Below are positions 1 to 7,983 of a DNA stretch of 12,747 bases, piece by piece. The notes below the pieces were generated by a model that worked only from the letters and a program-made list of their open reading frames with translations, did no database searches and was not told where the DNA came from. This DNA comes from Candidatus Cloacimonadota bacterium. Lineage in GTDB: Bacteria; Cloacimonadota; Cloacimonadia; Cloacimonadales; TCS61. How positions within the stretch are numbered: the first letter of the stretch is position 1; each line of letters opens with the position of its first letter. The stretch is from NCBI GenBank assembly GCA_014382915.1, contig JACNIV010000304.1, positions 1 to 12,747 of the forward strand, given 5' to 3'. The translations under genes and the position numbers were made by a program.

Positions 1-32
1 TGTTCTTTTTTATACTGAAGAATAGTAAGAAG

Positions 33-139
33 ATTTCATTCTGGTTACCAAGCCCCAGCTTGGTAACCTCCAAAAAATGAAATGCGTATCAAAGCCAGTC
101 TCCGTAAACTACGCCCCGACAGGCTGGGGCTTTGATACG
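33..139. repeat. Paired palindromes, REP/BIME-like intergenic repeat
   Basis: Two adjacent perfect inverted repeats. The first has 10-bp arms (GGTTACCAAG at 43-52 and CTTGGTAACC at 59-68) around a CCCCAG loop, with outer arms ATTTCATT (33-40) and AATGAAAT (76-83) that can extend the cruciform. The second has 12-bp arms (CGTATCAAAGCC at 85-96 and GGCTTTGATACG at 128-139) around a 31-base loop, with an alternative inner pairing GCCCC (113-117) to GGGGC (126-130). The two share a core in opposite orientation: AAGCCCCAGC (50-59) is the reverse complement of GCTGGGGCTT (123-132). That layout is typical of REP/BIME-type elements mobilised by TnpA-REP transposases; no such transposase is visible here. 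It begins 44 bases downstream of the C25-like peptidase gene and might also protect that mRNA's 3' end. There is no U-tract, so I do not call it an intrinsic terminator. The rest of 1-183 holds no gene I can support. Confidence 0.65.
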
Positions 140-183
140 AGAGATGCATTAGAACGAGAGAATGATCTGTCCCCGTGAAATTA

Positions 184-2769
184 TTATTTCAGCAAGATCA
201 TCTTTTTTACTGGTGATTCTTTAATATCTATTTTATACAAATAAATGCCAGAAGAAAAACCTTCTGCATTCCAACTAACTGCTGTCTGCTGATTGCTAAC
301 TGCTATTTTATCTACTAATTGTCCTTTCATGTTATAAATCTCGATATTTGCTTTTACAATACTCAATGGTAATTTATAATTAATAATTGTTGTAGGATTA
401 AAGGGATTGGGGTAGTTCTGTTTCAATATGAAAGATCTTGCCAAACAGATTTCATCTACGTTATTTTCATAAGCAACAGTAGCATAATAGATATCCCAAT
501 TATCATTTCTATCTGTCTGCCAAAAAACTGCTACGCCATCCTGATAGGGACAGATATCCGGACTCATATCATTTCCCGGATCAGTGGAAATAATTGTTTC
601 ATCTAAAAATTGTCCATTTTCAATAATTCGTAAATAAATATCATATTTAACAACAACTCCTTTTCTTGCCCAGGCAACCCAGATTTTCCCATCTTCAGTT
701 TTACAGATAGTTGGGTTTACATCAGTTTCATCATTATTGGTTACTTGTATTTCATCACTCCACAAGCCATTAAAGCTTTTACAATAAATGTTTGTATTGT
801 AATCGCAAGTAGCTCGATAAAATAGCCAGATAGTTCCCTGATCATCAACAATTGCTTCCGGTTCAAGAGAATTACAATTATTATCAGTAATTATTTCAGG
901 ATATGACCAAACATCGTTTGAGTAAATCGAGAGATAAATATTTTTATAACCAGCCACATCTGATTCGAAGAAAAGGTGTCCATTATTATCATAATCAAAG
1001 ACTAAAACAGGATCATTTATCATTGCCATATCTGAAACGATCTCTTCACCTACATCCCATAGAGAATTTTCATATTTACTAAAATATATTGAACCACCTT
1101 CTATTGTCTCTCTTTTCCAAACAACAAATATATTATCAACATTATCAACTGCTAATCTCGGTTCGACTTCATAACACATATTTTGTAGGTCAGGGTCGCT
1201 AATATTCATTGCCTGTGTCCAATTATAATCTGATGAAGACATAATATCGAAGTTACATACATCATCAATATGATACTGTCGAAAGCTCTGCCAAACAGTC
1301 CAGATATTACTCCCATTAAAAATAATATCAGGGTGGAGATCCCAATACTCATCATAACCTACTGTTTCCGGCTCACTCCAGCTATTTCCATCATAGCTGC
1401 TAACATATTGGTCACTTCGAACATATCTACCGCTATCCCATATCAACCAGAGATTATTATTACTATCGATAGTAGAAACAGGATAACAATCAGTCATTGG
1501 GTGTGTGGTTACTTGTGAAATTTGAATTTGATAATTATCTAATGGTGCAGGAATTTTTTCCTGACCGTTTTGAACAGAACAGGTATTTTCCTGAATAACC
1601 AGAGTTGGGTCTCCCAATATCGTTAATCCTTTTAAATATGAAGCATACCAACTCTGATTAAGATATGTAACCAGAGCATCGCCAATTGAAGAGCCACCTG
1701 CTAGAGCAGAATAATATTCATCGTATTCGACTCCGTAAGTAACTTTTGTGCTACCCAAAGCAGCTAAACCATAATTTGAAGAATACAGATACCAGGAACC
1801 AATATTGTTCAACTCAATAAAACGATCATGCATACAACATACAAAAGTATAAAAGAATGCCTGCGGTAATGTTGAATACACGTCATAATTAAAGAAGGTT
1901 CCCCCTCCAGGCTGCTGGTTATTGATCTTAAAGGTTGAACCCCAAGGAGATGAATGTGCTGATAAATGGACGTGATAATAACCCTGCTGAAGGTAACTTT
2001 TATAATTTTCAGCAGTAGTGATATTGTCTTCTGAAATAATATCAACTTCAGGATAAATAAGATCCATATTTTGAGCTGAACCACCAAGACCATCATCAAA
2101 AAAACCTAAAGCACGGAAAGGTAATGAGAGATTACCGGTTCTATAATTGTGATTTTTCATAAAATAATTATTTATCATAGATGCTTCATCATCCCAGGTT
2201 AGACGAGAGGTATTCAATCTACCAACCCAAATTTCCGGACTTGTTTCTCCTGTATGACCATCATAAATTCCGTTACCATCATAATCGAACCAATCTCCAT
2301 CCATATCCATAAAGAACAGATCTATCGGAAATTCCCAGGAAATACCCCCGCTTTCTTCATACCATGCTAAAGGAAGGTTTCCAATAAAAACAACTCCCTG
2401 CAAGTCTAAATTATAATAGCTGTTTATCAATTCTACTTTGATATCTTCTGCTGTTCCGTTTGTAAATATTTCTAATTCAACAGAATAACCTTCATTCTCC
2501 AGATCAGCTATATAGATATTTGTTTGAGGTTCTATTTGAGGATAAAGAAAATTATTAACTATTACTTTTACTAATGGCTCCCTGTTTTTAGTTTCTTTTG
2601 AGCGATATACAGTTTCGATCTGTAGTGATCTTCCAAACTCTATAATGTGAGAATATTCCTGAAAAGTAATTACATCTCTATTTAAAGGATCAATATACTC
2701 TGACTTTGGAAGAGATTGAGTCCAAGCCAATTGATGAACAACTAGAATGATAAAGATTATCTTTTTCAT
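184..2769 (-). CDS. Secreted gingipain-like (C25) cysteine peptidase with propeller-like repeats and type IX sorting domain
   Basis: 861 residues. A signal peptide occupies about residues 1-18 (MKK followed by a hydrophobic core). The peptidase domain spans about 60-395 and resembles the gingipain caspase-like fold: the putative catalytic His is H272 in SAHSSPWGS, aligning with GHGSETAWG of gingipain R; the putative catalytic Cys is C312 in FVCCMHDRF, aligning with VACVNGDF; and LGDPTLVI (385-392) matches the conserved domain end FGDPSLLV. The Gly after the His is Ser here. Residues ~420-765 carry seven repeats, each with a strand such as LWLIWDS, IWTVWQS, IFVVWKR or IWVAWAR, suggesting a sialidase/BNR-like propeller for binding. 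Residues ~778-861 are a FlgD-Ig-like type IX sorting domain (NYPNPFNP, GQLV, SGIYLYK, KKMILLK). No long gingipain-type propeptide is seen. The start is supported by GAGG at 2780-2777, 7 bases upstream. It ends in tandem TAA TAA. Its target is unknown. The family call is firm; activity is inferred. Confidence 0.85.
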   Translation of the reverse strand: MKKIIFIILVVHQLAWTQSLPKSEYIDPLNRDVITFQEYSHIIEFGRSLQIETVYRSKETKNREPLVKVIVNNFLYPQIEPQTNIYIADLENEGYSVELEIFTNGTAEDIKVELINSYYNLDLQGVVFIGNLPLAWYEESGGISWEFPIDLFFMDMDGDWFDYDGNGIYDGHTGETSPEIWVGRLNTSRLTWDDEASMINNYFMKNHNYRTGNLSLPFRALGFFDDGLGGSAQNMDLIYPEVDIISEDNITTAENYKSYLQQGYYHVHLSAHSSPWGSTFKINNQQPGGGTFFNYDVYSTLPQAFFYTFVCCMHDRFIELNNIGSWYLYSSNYGLAALGSTKVTYGVEYDEYYSALAGGSSIGDALVTYLNQSWYASYLKGLTILGDPTLVIQENTCSVQNGQEKIPAPLDNYQIQISQVTTHPMTDCYPVSTIDSNNNLWLIWDSGRYVRSDQYVSSYDGNSWSEPETVGYDEYWDLHPDIIFNGSNIWTVWQSFRQYHIDDVCNFDIMSSSDYNWTQAMNISDPDLQNMCYEVEPRLAVDNVDNIFVVWKRETIEGGSIYFSKYENSLWDVGEEIVSDMAMINDPVLVFDYDNNGHLFFESDVAGYKNIYLSIYSNDVWSYPEIITDNNCNSLEPEAIVDDQGTIWLFYRATCDYNTNIYCKSFNGLWSDEIQVTNNDETDVNPTICKTEDGKIWVAWARKGVVVKYDIYLRIIENGQFLDETIISTDPGNDMSPDICPYQDGVAVFWQTDRNDNWDIYYATVAYENNVDEICLARSFILKQNYPNPFNPTTIINYKLPLSIVKANIEIYNMKGQLVDKIAVSNQQTAVSWNAEGFSSGIYLYKIDIKESPVKKMILLK

Positions 2770-2776
2770 ATTATTA

Positions 2777-2780
2777 CCTC
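2777..2780 (-). promoter_or_regulatory. Ribosome binding site of the C25-like peptidase gene
   Basis: GAGG (within ATGAGGTAATAAT) lies 7 bases before the ATG at 2769. It fixes the start directly ahead of the signal peptide. Confidence 0.7.
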
Positions 2781-2825
2781 ATTTTTAAAAGATAGAATCT
2801 GATAAAGAATTATCCTTGCTTCTTC

Positions 2826-2859
2826 ATTATAATCTAATTACGAAAATCTAACATTTCAA
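2826..2859 (-). promoter_or_regulatory. Candidate promoter for the C25-like peptidase gene
   Basis: A perfect TATAAT (2831-2826) sits 56 bases before the ATG, with TTGAAA (2859-2854) 22 bases further upstream. That spacing is too long for a sigma-70 promoter but close to the TTG/TA spacing described for Bacteroidetes promoters. A second possible -35, CTTGACA at 2913-2907, lies farther upstream with no convincing -10 at 17 bases. The gap 2770-2994 is AT-rich and I see no gene or clear terminator in it. Confidence 0.35.
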
Positions 2860-2994
2860 AATTCATTATCTATTTGGTAAAATAAAAACCGTTATTTCTA
2901 TATAAATGTCAAGTTTTATTGTTTCCTAAAAATGTTTTTACTAATGTAACTTTTATTATCGATCCCTCACCCAGTTTCAAACTCACCTCGTTAC

Positions 2995-4908
2995 CTATTT
3001 ATTTTCTTCCTTCTTCACAATGAGCATTTCCAGTATAAAAAGGATGAGCACAAAAAGCAGCAGGTATTTCCACAATTCAAAACCGTAGCGGGATTGCAAT
3101 ACTTCATTCTCCCAGTTTTTTCCAAGAAGGTGAATATTTTTTGTTTGAATTTTTTCCAGTCGGGTATAGTCACTTTCATTGTAATCCAGGTTCACGGCAA
3201 AGGTAGCGGTTTCAGTTTTATAAATTCCCGTTTTACCGGGTTTATAATTCGGTTTATTGATCTGTATAGAGATGCCATCGGGCAGTTCAAGCATACCTTC
3301 ATTCAACCGGAATGTTTTCCCCATGATGATATTGGATGTGCTTTTTGTACTACCGGATGTGAACACCAGCGAATTATAAGCAAAAACAGGAAAGGCAGGA
3401 TCGAGCAGGAACGAACTTTGCAGACTTTTGACGTCGAACAGCCACAGGCAGGAACCTTCATTTTCCAGAGCCAGCGGATGATCTTTTGTGCTGAGCAGAA
3501 CGTTCGATCTTGCTTTCACTTTCCAGGTATCATTAATGCCGATCGCTTTAACATTTTTCAGGAGAGTAGTGACGGGATGGTATTTATTAGCATAGTTAAT
3601 GTTTAGTGTTTTCGTATTGTGCACAAAATCTTGGAAATCTGCTTTGAATGCAGTTCCAAGGTAAGATTTCCAATCCTGTGAAAGCTGTCTATCAGTCAGA
3701 AAGAGAATACCTTTTTGTTGTTCACCCAGTTTATCTAAAATAAATTTCAGTTTTCCGGAAAGATTTTGTTTTTTATAAATAATGATGTTATCATACTTCT
3801 GCAGAGATTCCAAATTGTAAGAATTCTCATCAGTTAGGAAATCAATTTCTCCTGCATAAATTTCTAATATCGTTTCCATTACGAGAGGAAGTCTCGATTC
3901 ATCCGATAAGACGGCAACTTTGGGTTCGGGGTTATATTCAAAGCAGAAATAATTCCTGTTGTCGTAAGTCTGGCGTTCGTTTTTCACTTCCACATAACCG
4001 GAGTGCCAGCCCGCATTTTCCATGTTTATTGTGAACATTTCGGTTTTGCGTTGTTTCGGTTGCAGGTCGGTTACTTTTTCCGCCACTGTATTGCCATCTA
4101 AAAAAAGTTTGTAGATCACATCCTGCTGACTTCTGGCAGAGTGATTCACCAGTTCGAAAGTTATTTTTTTTTCCAGGTTTCTTTTTACAATTTCATTGGA
4201 GATGACCACATTCTGACAACTGATATTGTATCGTTCGTTAGTTTGTGATGCAGGAATGAAAAAAGTAGGAACATTCATTTTTTCGGGAAGTTCATCTGTT
4301 TGTAGATCTGTGATGAAATAAATTTCTTTATTGGGCAGATGCACTTCATCCAGTTTAGATTCTGCTTCCTGCAGGACGTCTTTAAGCGGGAGTGCAAGAG
4401 GAGTTATATCGATATTGTTTATCAGGTCTTGGGGTAACTTACCAAAACGGATATTTCCATTGATCTTATTCCAATTCTCACTTAATGTTAGAAGTATCAC
4501 CTGGTCATTTTCTGAGATCAATTCATTAATTGTTAGTAATATCTGTTTTGCTTTTTCCAGTTCGGTTTGGGTGTCTACCAGGTAGTTCATGCTGTAGGAA
4601 TTATCTACAACAACAGCAATCCCGGTTTTGGGGTGGAGTTTGCTGTTTTTCAAAATAGGAGCTTTAATTGTCGGGCGTGAAATAGCCAGTATTGTAAACA
4701 GTATTATCAATATTCTGATGAGGAGCAGAAGCAGGTTTTTGATATTGATCTACTTGCGCTGTTTCTGCTGGCTTTCTTTAATGAAACGGATAGAACTGAA
4801 AACAATACGATGCGGTTTCTTCCTAGCAAAAAGATATATTAAAACAGGTAGGATAATGGCAGCTGTGAGAAATAAAATTCCCGAATTTAAAAATGAAATA
4901 CCGAACAT
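2995..4908 (-). pseudogene. BatA-like von Willebrand A membrane protein interrupted by an in-frame amber codon
   Basis: Read through the stop, this is a 637-codon gene. Codons 1-52 start MFGISFLNSG at the ATG at 4908 and give a first membrane helix (about 8-27) followed by the BatA-typical RKKPHRIVFSSIRF. Codon 53 is TAG (4752-4750). The frame then resumes at once with INIKNLLLLLIRILIILF, the second helix (about 57-74), and AISRP, both typical of the N-terminal double-transmembrane BatA domain. A VWA domain follows with a MIDAS motif DNSYS (D102, S104, S106) and FITDLQTDE. Next come an Ig-like segment and a C-terminal helix (about 615-631) before a basic/acidic tail. BatA-type proteins are membrane VWA proteins, usually beside MoxR ATPase and DUF58 genes, which are absent here. 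Downstream of the amber there is only a TTG (4710) without a ribosome site, and the next in-frame ATG lies inside the MIDAS, so reinitiation would not restore the protein. Because the rest is intact, the break is recent, an error, or read through. Confidence 0.8.
4750..4752 (-). other. In-frame TAG inside the BatA domain
   Basis: The codon sits between KQRK and INIKNLLLLL, where BatA domains normally have a basic linker between two helices. AAG (Lys) to TAG is a one-base change. The downstream stop of the same gene (2997-2995) is also TAG, as are those of the 393-residue acyltransferase gene and of the 3' fragment at 12245, so TAG acts as an ordinary stop here. Confidence 0.85.
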
Positions 4909-4979
4909 TTCTTTTTTATATTTTTATTCTGTAAAACAGTTAAAAGAAGCAGTAAATTTTTGCATTAAATAACTTCAAA

Positions 4980-6110
4980 TCAGGTTATCTTCTTATCGAA
5001 AATCCTGTATGTTTTATGAACCCAGCCACCCAGATTGGTAGCGATGCGGTTCATCATTGTATTGGTTTCTAATATCCAGGACATTTCTGCTTCTTTGATA
5101 TTGAGCTTTTTATGTTCATTGGCAATTTGAAAATTTTTGGTGTAGAATACGGTGTCAATGCCGCGATTATGATATTCTTTGATCACACCCAAGGTAATAA
5201 CGCGCATTCTGGTTATCTTGTTCCTGCCAAGCAGCAAGTGGAAAATGCCAAAGGGAAACAATCTTCCCTTCATTTTTTTCAGAATTTGATTGTAATCCGG
5301 CAAAGCGGCGTAAAACCCTGCCGGCTGATCATCTACAAAAGCCAGATAGAAAAATTCAGGTCTCACCAGGTCGATCACGGAATCGATCAGGTGAAAGAAT
5401 TCTTTTTCGGTCATGGGCACAAAACCCCAGTTTCTTTCCCAGGCTTTTGTATAAACCGTGAAAACGATTTCCAGGTCTTTTCGCAGTTCCTTTTTATTTT
5501 TGGAAGATAGTTCACGAACAATGAATCGTCCACGCTTCTGTAATTTTTCTACAATGCGCTGCAATCTCTCCGGAGTCGGTCTTTTGGGAATGAGATAGGC
5601 AAACATATCCATGCTCTTTTCTATCCCGGTTTTAGTAAGCAATTCCAGATAATAAGGAGGATTGTGGGTCATTAGAATGAATGGTGATGATTCAAATCCA
5701 TCCACCAGCAGTCCGCATTCATCGTTGGTAGAAAAATTCATAGGACCGCGTATTGTATCCATGCCTTTTTCTTTTATCCAATCGTAAGCAGTTTGAACTA
5801 GCTTGTCGGCTATTTCCTGGTTGTTAATGCTTTCAAAAAAACCGAAGAAGCCGATTTTATCTTCATGGAATTTGTTGTGTTGAGTGTTGGTTTGAGCCGA
5901 TATTCTGCCAACAATCTCTCCATCTTTTTCAGCCAGGAAAAGCTGCACTTCCGAATGTTCATAATAAGGATTTTTCTTCGGATCGAAAAAGTTTTTTTGA
6001 TCCATGATAAGCGGAGCCACCCAATACGGATCGTTTTTGTAAAGCTTGAAAGGAAGCATGATGAACTGTTTCAATTCTTTTTTAGTTTTAACCGGTATTA
6101 TTTTAATCAT
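4980..6110 (-). CDS. YghO-like GNAT-fold N-acyltransferase, copy 2
   Basis: 376 residues, no signal peptide or membrane helix, so probably cytoplasmic. The N-terminal half has the family's recurring blocks: KLYKNDPYWVAPL (22-34), FFDPKKNPYYEHSE (41-54), EIVGRISA (65-72), GFFGFFE (87-93) and GMDTIRGPMN (116-125), then ND and GFESSPF. The C-terminal half resembles a GNAT acetyl/acyl-CoA site: ITLGVIKEYHNRGID (305-319), matching the pattern V-x(n)-R-x-x-G, and then WILETNT. It is a clear paralog of the gene just upstream (shared blocks throughout). Its start overlaps the end of that gene's signals: AGGA (6120-6117) lies across the upstream gene's last codon, only 3 bases separate the upstream stop from this ATG, and the two are almost certainly co-translated. 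It ends in TGA. Family proteins are usually annotated as GNAT or YghO-like without known substrate. Acyl transfer is inferred from the fold; the acceptor is unknown. Confidence 0.75.
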   Translation of the reverse strand: MIKIIPVKTKKELKQFIMLPFKLYKNDPYWVAPLIMDQKNFFDPKKNPYYEHSEVQLFLAEKDGEIVGRISAQTNTQHNKFHEDKIGFFGFFESINNQEIADKLVQTAYDWIKEKGMDTIRGPMNFSTNDECGLLVDGFESSPFILMTHNPPYYLELLTKTGIEKSMDMFAYLIPKRPTPERLQRIVEKLQKRGRFIVRELSSKNKKELRKDLEIVFTVYTKAWERNWGFVPMTEKEFFHLIDSVIDLVRPEFFYLAFVDDQPAGFYAALPDYNQILKKMKGRLFPFGIFHLLLGRNKITRMRVITLGVIKEYHNRGIDTVFYTKNFQIANEHKKLNIKEAEMSWILETNTMMNRIATNLGGWVHKTYRIFDKKIT

Positions 6111-6113
6111 GAT

Positions 6114-7295
6114 CTATCCTATCTCCTTTTCATAAATTGTATAGGTTTTAGAATCTTCAGATCCCATCATCTCGATTAATCTTATTGTTAGAGTGTTGTC
6201 TTCCAACACCCAGCCCATATCACAGTAGTCATACCTGGTTCTGGTGTAAAGTTTCTGCTTCCATATCATTATTCCATCCAGACCCAGACGGCGGAATTTG
6301 GGTTTCACTCCCAAATAGCCCACACGAATACCTTTGGTTCGTTTGGCTGTCAGTATCAGTTTAATTGCACGGATCAATTCCAGGTGTCGAAAGTTTCCGA
6401 TACGTTTCAGTTTTTCCGACACATTGGGTACGGCTCCAAAAAAAGCTGCAGCTTCACCCTTTATATAAAGGAAAATAAACAACTTTCTATCCATGATAAG
6501 CAACATGTCATCAATGATCTGATCAAACTCTTCCTGCGTGAAGGGAACAAATCCATAGTTATCATTCCAGGCTGCATTATAAATTTCCAGCATTTCCTTT
6601 TTGCGGACATCCAGCGTTCGATCACCCCATTCTTCCACGGTCACATTATAGCGATCGATTATCTTCTGACCCAAACGCACCAGTTTATCTTCCATGGGTC
6701 GGGCAGGCTGAACCTCCCACGATTTTACGCGTTTAACTGCATTGAATCCTACTTTTTCTATAAGCGTAGAATAATAAGGTTTATTGTAATGATAATACAT
6801 CACAGGTCGGGAATCGAAGCCTTTTGTCAGGAAGCCGGGTGTAGCATCATTTACCGGAAGATTCTGTGGACCTCGTATTGTATCCATGCCCAGATCTCTC
6901 AGGAATTCTGTTGCTGCTTCCATCAGGATTCTTGCTATCGATTCATCATCGATACACTCGAACTGACCGAAGAAACCAGTCTTTTCATTCCAATGCTGGT
7001 TATGACGATGATTTACAAAGGCATTGCAGCGACCAACTATCTCTTCGTCTTTTACTGCCATAAAAAAGCGCATGACCGCATGTTTGAAAAAAAGGTTTTT
7101 TGGCTCAAAAAAACCTGTCATGTCAATGAGTTTAAAGCCAAGATATTCATAATCTAAAAGTGGAATATATTGAGGGTCTTTTTTGTAGAGCTTCCAGTGG
7201 AAATCTACAAATTTCTTCAGCAGCTTGCGTTCTTCTTTGGATTCATTACCGAATGCGATCAATTCGATACCATTGTGCTGGTTTTTCTCGATCAT
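6114..7295 (-). CDS. YghO-like GNAT-fold N-acyltransferase, copy 1
   Basis: 393 residues, cytoplasmic by appearance. It shares the block order of its downstream neighbour: KLYKKDPQYIP (36-46), GFFEPK (61-66), EEIVGRCNAFVNHRHN (84-99), GFFGQFE (107-113), GMDTIRGPQN (136-145), ND, GFDSRP, PYYSTL, GFVPFTQEEF (248-257) and GYLGVKPKFRRLGLD (326-340), the last being a GNAT-type acyl-CoA motif. WVLEDNT follows near the C-terminus, as in the paralog. Differences, such as a longer N-terminus and TPGFLTKG instead of CGLLVDG, suggest an old duplication with divided function rather than a recent copy. Two AAGG-like purine runs (TAAGGAAGG, 7310-7302) precede the ATG by 6 bases. The gap to the upstream plsY-like gene is 64 bases, with no terminator visible, so it is probably in the same operon. 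It ends in TAG. Substrate unknown. Confidence 0.75.
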   Translation of the reverse strand: MIEKNQHNGIELIAFGNESKEERKLLKKFVDFHWKLYKKDPQYIPLLDYEYLGFKLIDMTGFFEPKNLFFKHAVMRFFMAVKDEEIVGRCNAFVNHRHNQHWNEKTGFFGQFECIDDESIARILMEAATEFLRDLGMDTIRGPQNLPVNDATPGFLTKGFDSRPVMYYHYNKPYYSTLIEKVGFNAVKRVKSWEVQPARPMEDKLVRLGQKIIDRYNVTVEEWGDRTLDVRKKEMLEIYNAAWNDNYGFVPFTQEEFDQIIDDMLLIMDRKLFIFLYIKGEAAAFFGAVPNVSEKLKRIGNFRHLELIRAIKLILTAKRTKGIRVGYLGVKPKFRRLGLDGIMIWKQKLYTRTRYDYCDMGWVLEDNTLTIRLIEMMGSEDSKTYTIYEKEIG

Positions 7296-7359
7296 TTATA
7301 GCCTTCCTTAAATAGCACTGTTTTCGTCCAGGCTTGTTTGATATTTGATATAAATTGCA

Positions 7360-7971
7360 TTATATTTCTCTCAACTTTTTTGAAACGAAGAAGTTAATTA
7401 TTCCCATTAAAATAGCTACAATGAACATTTTTCCCAAGAAGACCGGATCACGTTCAAAGAAGAAATTAATAAATGGTGGTAATAATACAATCATGTACTG
7501 AGCAAAGCGGATCTGCTTGAAGAAAATCACGATGATGAGTGATAAGGTTACGATAATTATCATAGGCCACAGCATAAAAAATGTAACGAAACCGATATAA
7601 GTAAAAAGTCCTCTACCGCCTTTGAAACGATGTGTTAATGGCAGGCAATGTCCGATAACCGCAGCAAATCCCAAAATCAGCAGATGGTTAACTGTGCCAA
7701 TTTCACCGATCGCTTTCACCACCGGTGAATAATTGAGCAGGAAATCCAGTAAAACAAGGTAGAAGAACATTTTACCAAAATCAACGATACCGACAAAAAT
7801 TCCCAGGCTTTTATTAATGTTACGGAATATATTCTGGGTGTCCGGATGTCCGGTTCCTACTTTATATATATTCATGCTCTTGTAAGATTTCGTTATAAAC
7901 TTTGCTGTGGAAAAACAGCCCAGAAAATAGGAAATGATCAGTAAGGTGATAAATGCAATTATTGATATCAT
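7360..7971 (-). CDS. PlsY-like membrane acyltransferase, divergent
   Basis: 203 residues, very hydrophobic, with several membrane segments, the usual size for PlsY. PlsY transfers an acyl group from acyl-phosphate to glycerol-3-phosphate, the first step of phospholipid synthesis. Motif 3 is well kept: GHCLPLTHRFKGGRG (107-121). Motif 1 is recognisable but altered (LGCFSTAKFITK, 17-28, with Cys in place of the usual Ser of GS). Motif 2, which binds glycerol-3-phosphate and usually reads like GSGNPGATN, is GTGHPDTQN (39-47), keeping the framework Gly and last Asn but losing the first Asn and second Gly. It may therefore be a paralog with another acceptor, or simply a lineage variant. GGAG at 7980-7977 supports the ATG. 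Only 12 bases separate it from the yggS stop, so the two are co-transcribed. The downstream acyltransferase pair adds to a lipid-related context. I withhold the symbol plsY because of motif 2. Confidence 0.75.
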   Translation of the reverse strand: MISIIAFITLLIISYFLGCFSTAKFITKSYKSMNIYKVGTGHPDTQNIFRNINKSLGIFVGIVDFGKMFFYLVLLDFLLNYSPVVKAIGEIGTVNHLLILGFAAVIGHCLPLTHRFKGGRGLFTYIGFVTFFMLWPMIIIVTLSLIIVIFFKQIRFAQYMIVLLPPFINFFFERDPVFLGKMFIVAILMGIINFFVSKKLREI

Positions 7972-7983
7972 AAATTCTCCAGT

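Noticed and set aside
1..183. Short CRISPR or tRNA-like element in the palindromic end region
   Set aside because: There are only two palindromes with different arms and no regular spacers, and no cloverleaf can be drawn.
2927..2940. TAAAAA-TG-TTTTTA palindrome upstream of the candidate -35 for the C25-like gene
   Set aside because: Such AT palindromes are expected by chance in AT-rich gaps; no second copy or regulator supports an operator.
4750..4752. Genome-wide amber recoding (for example pyrrolysine) as the reason for the in-frame TAG
   Set aside because: TAG ends the 393-residue acyltransferase, the 3' fragment and the BatA-like gene itself, and readthrough of the 3' fragment would add residues after its canonical sorting tail end.
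4628..4972. Plus-strand open frame over the start of the BatA-like gene
   Set aside because: It is antisense to clear BatA homology, has no ribosome site, and encodes no recognisable domain.
6384..7157. Long (257-codon) plus-strand open frame inside the first acyltransferase gene
   Set aside because: It is a shadow of the strongly conserved minus-strand protein; its translation is His/Ile/Phe-rich with no family features.
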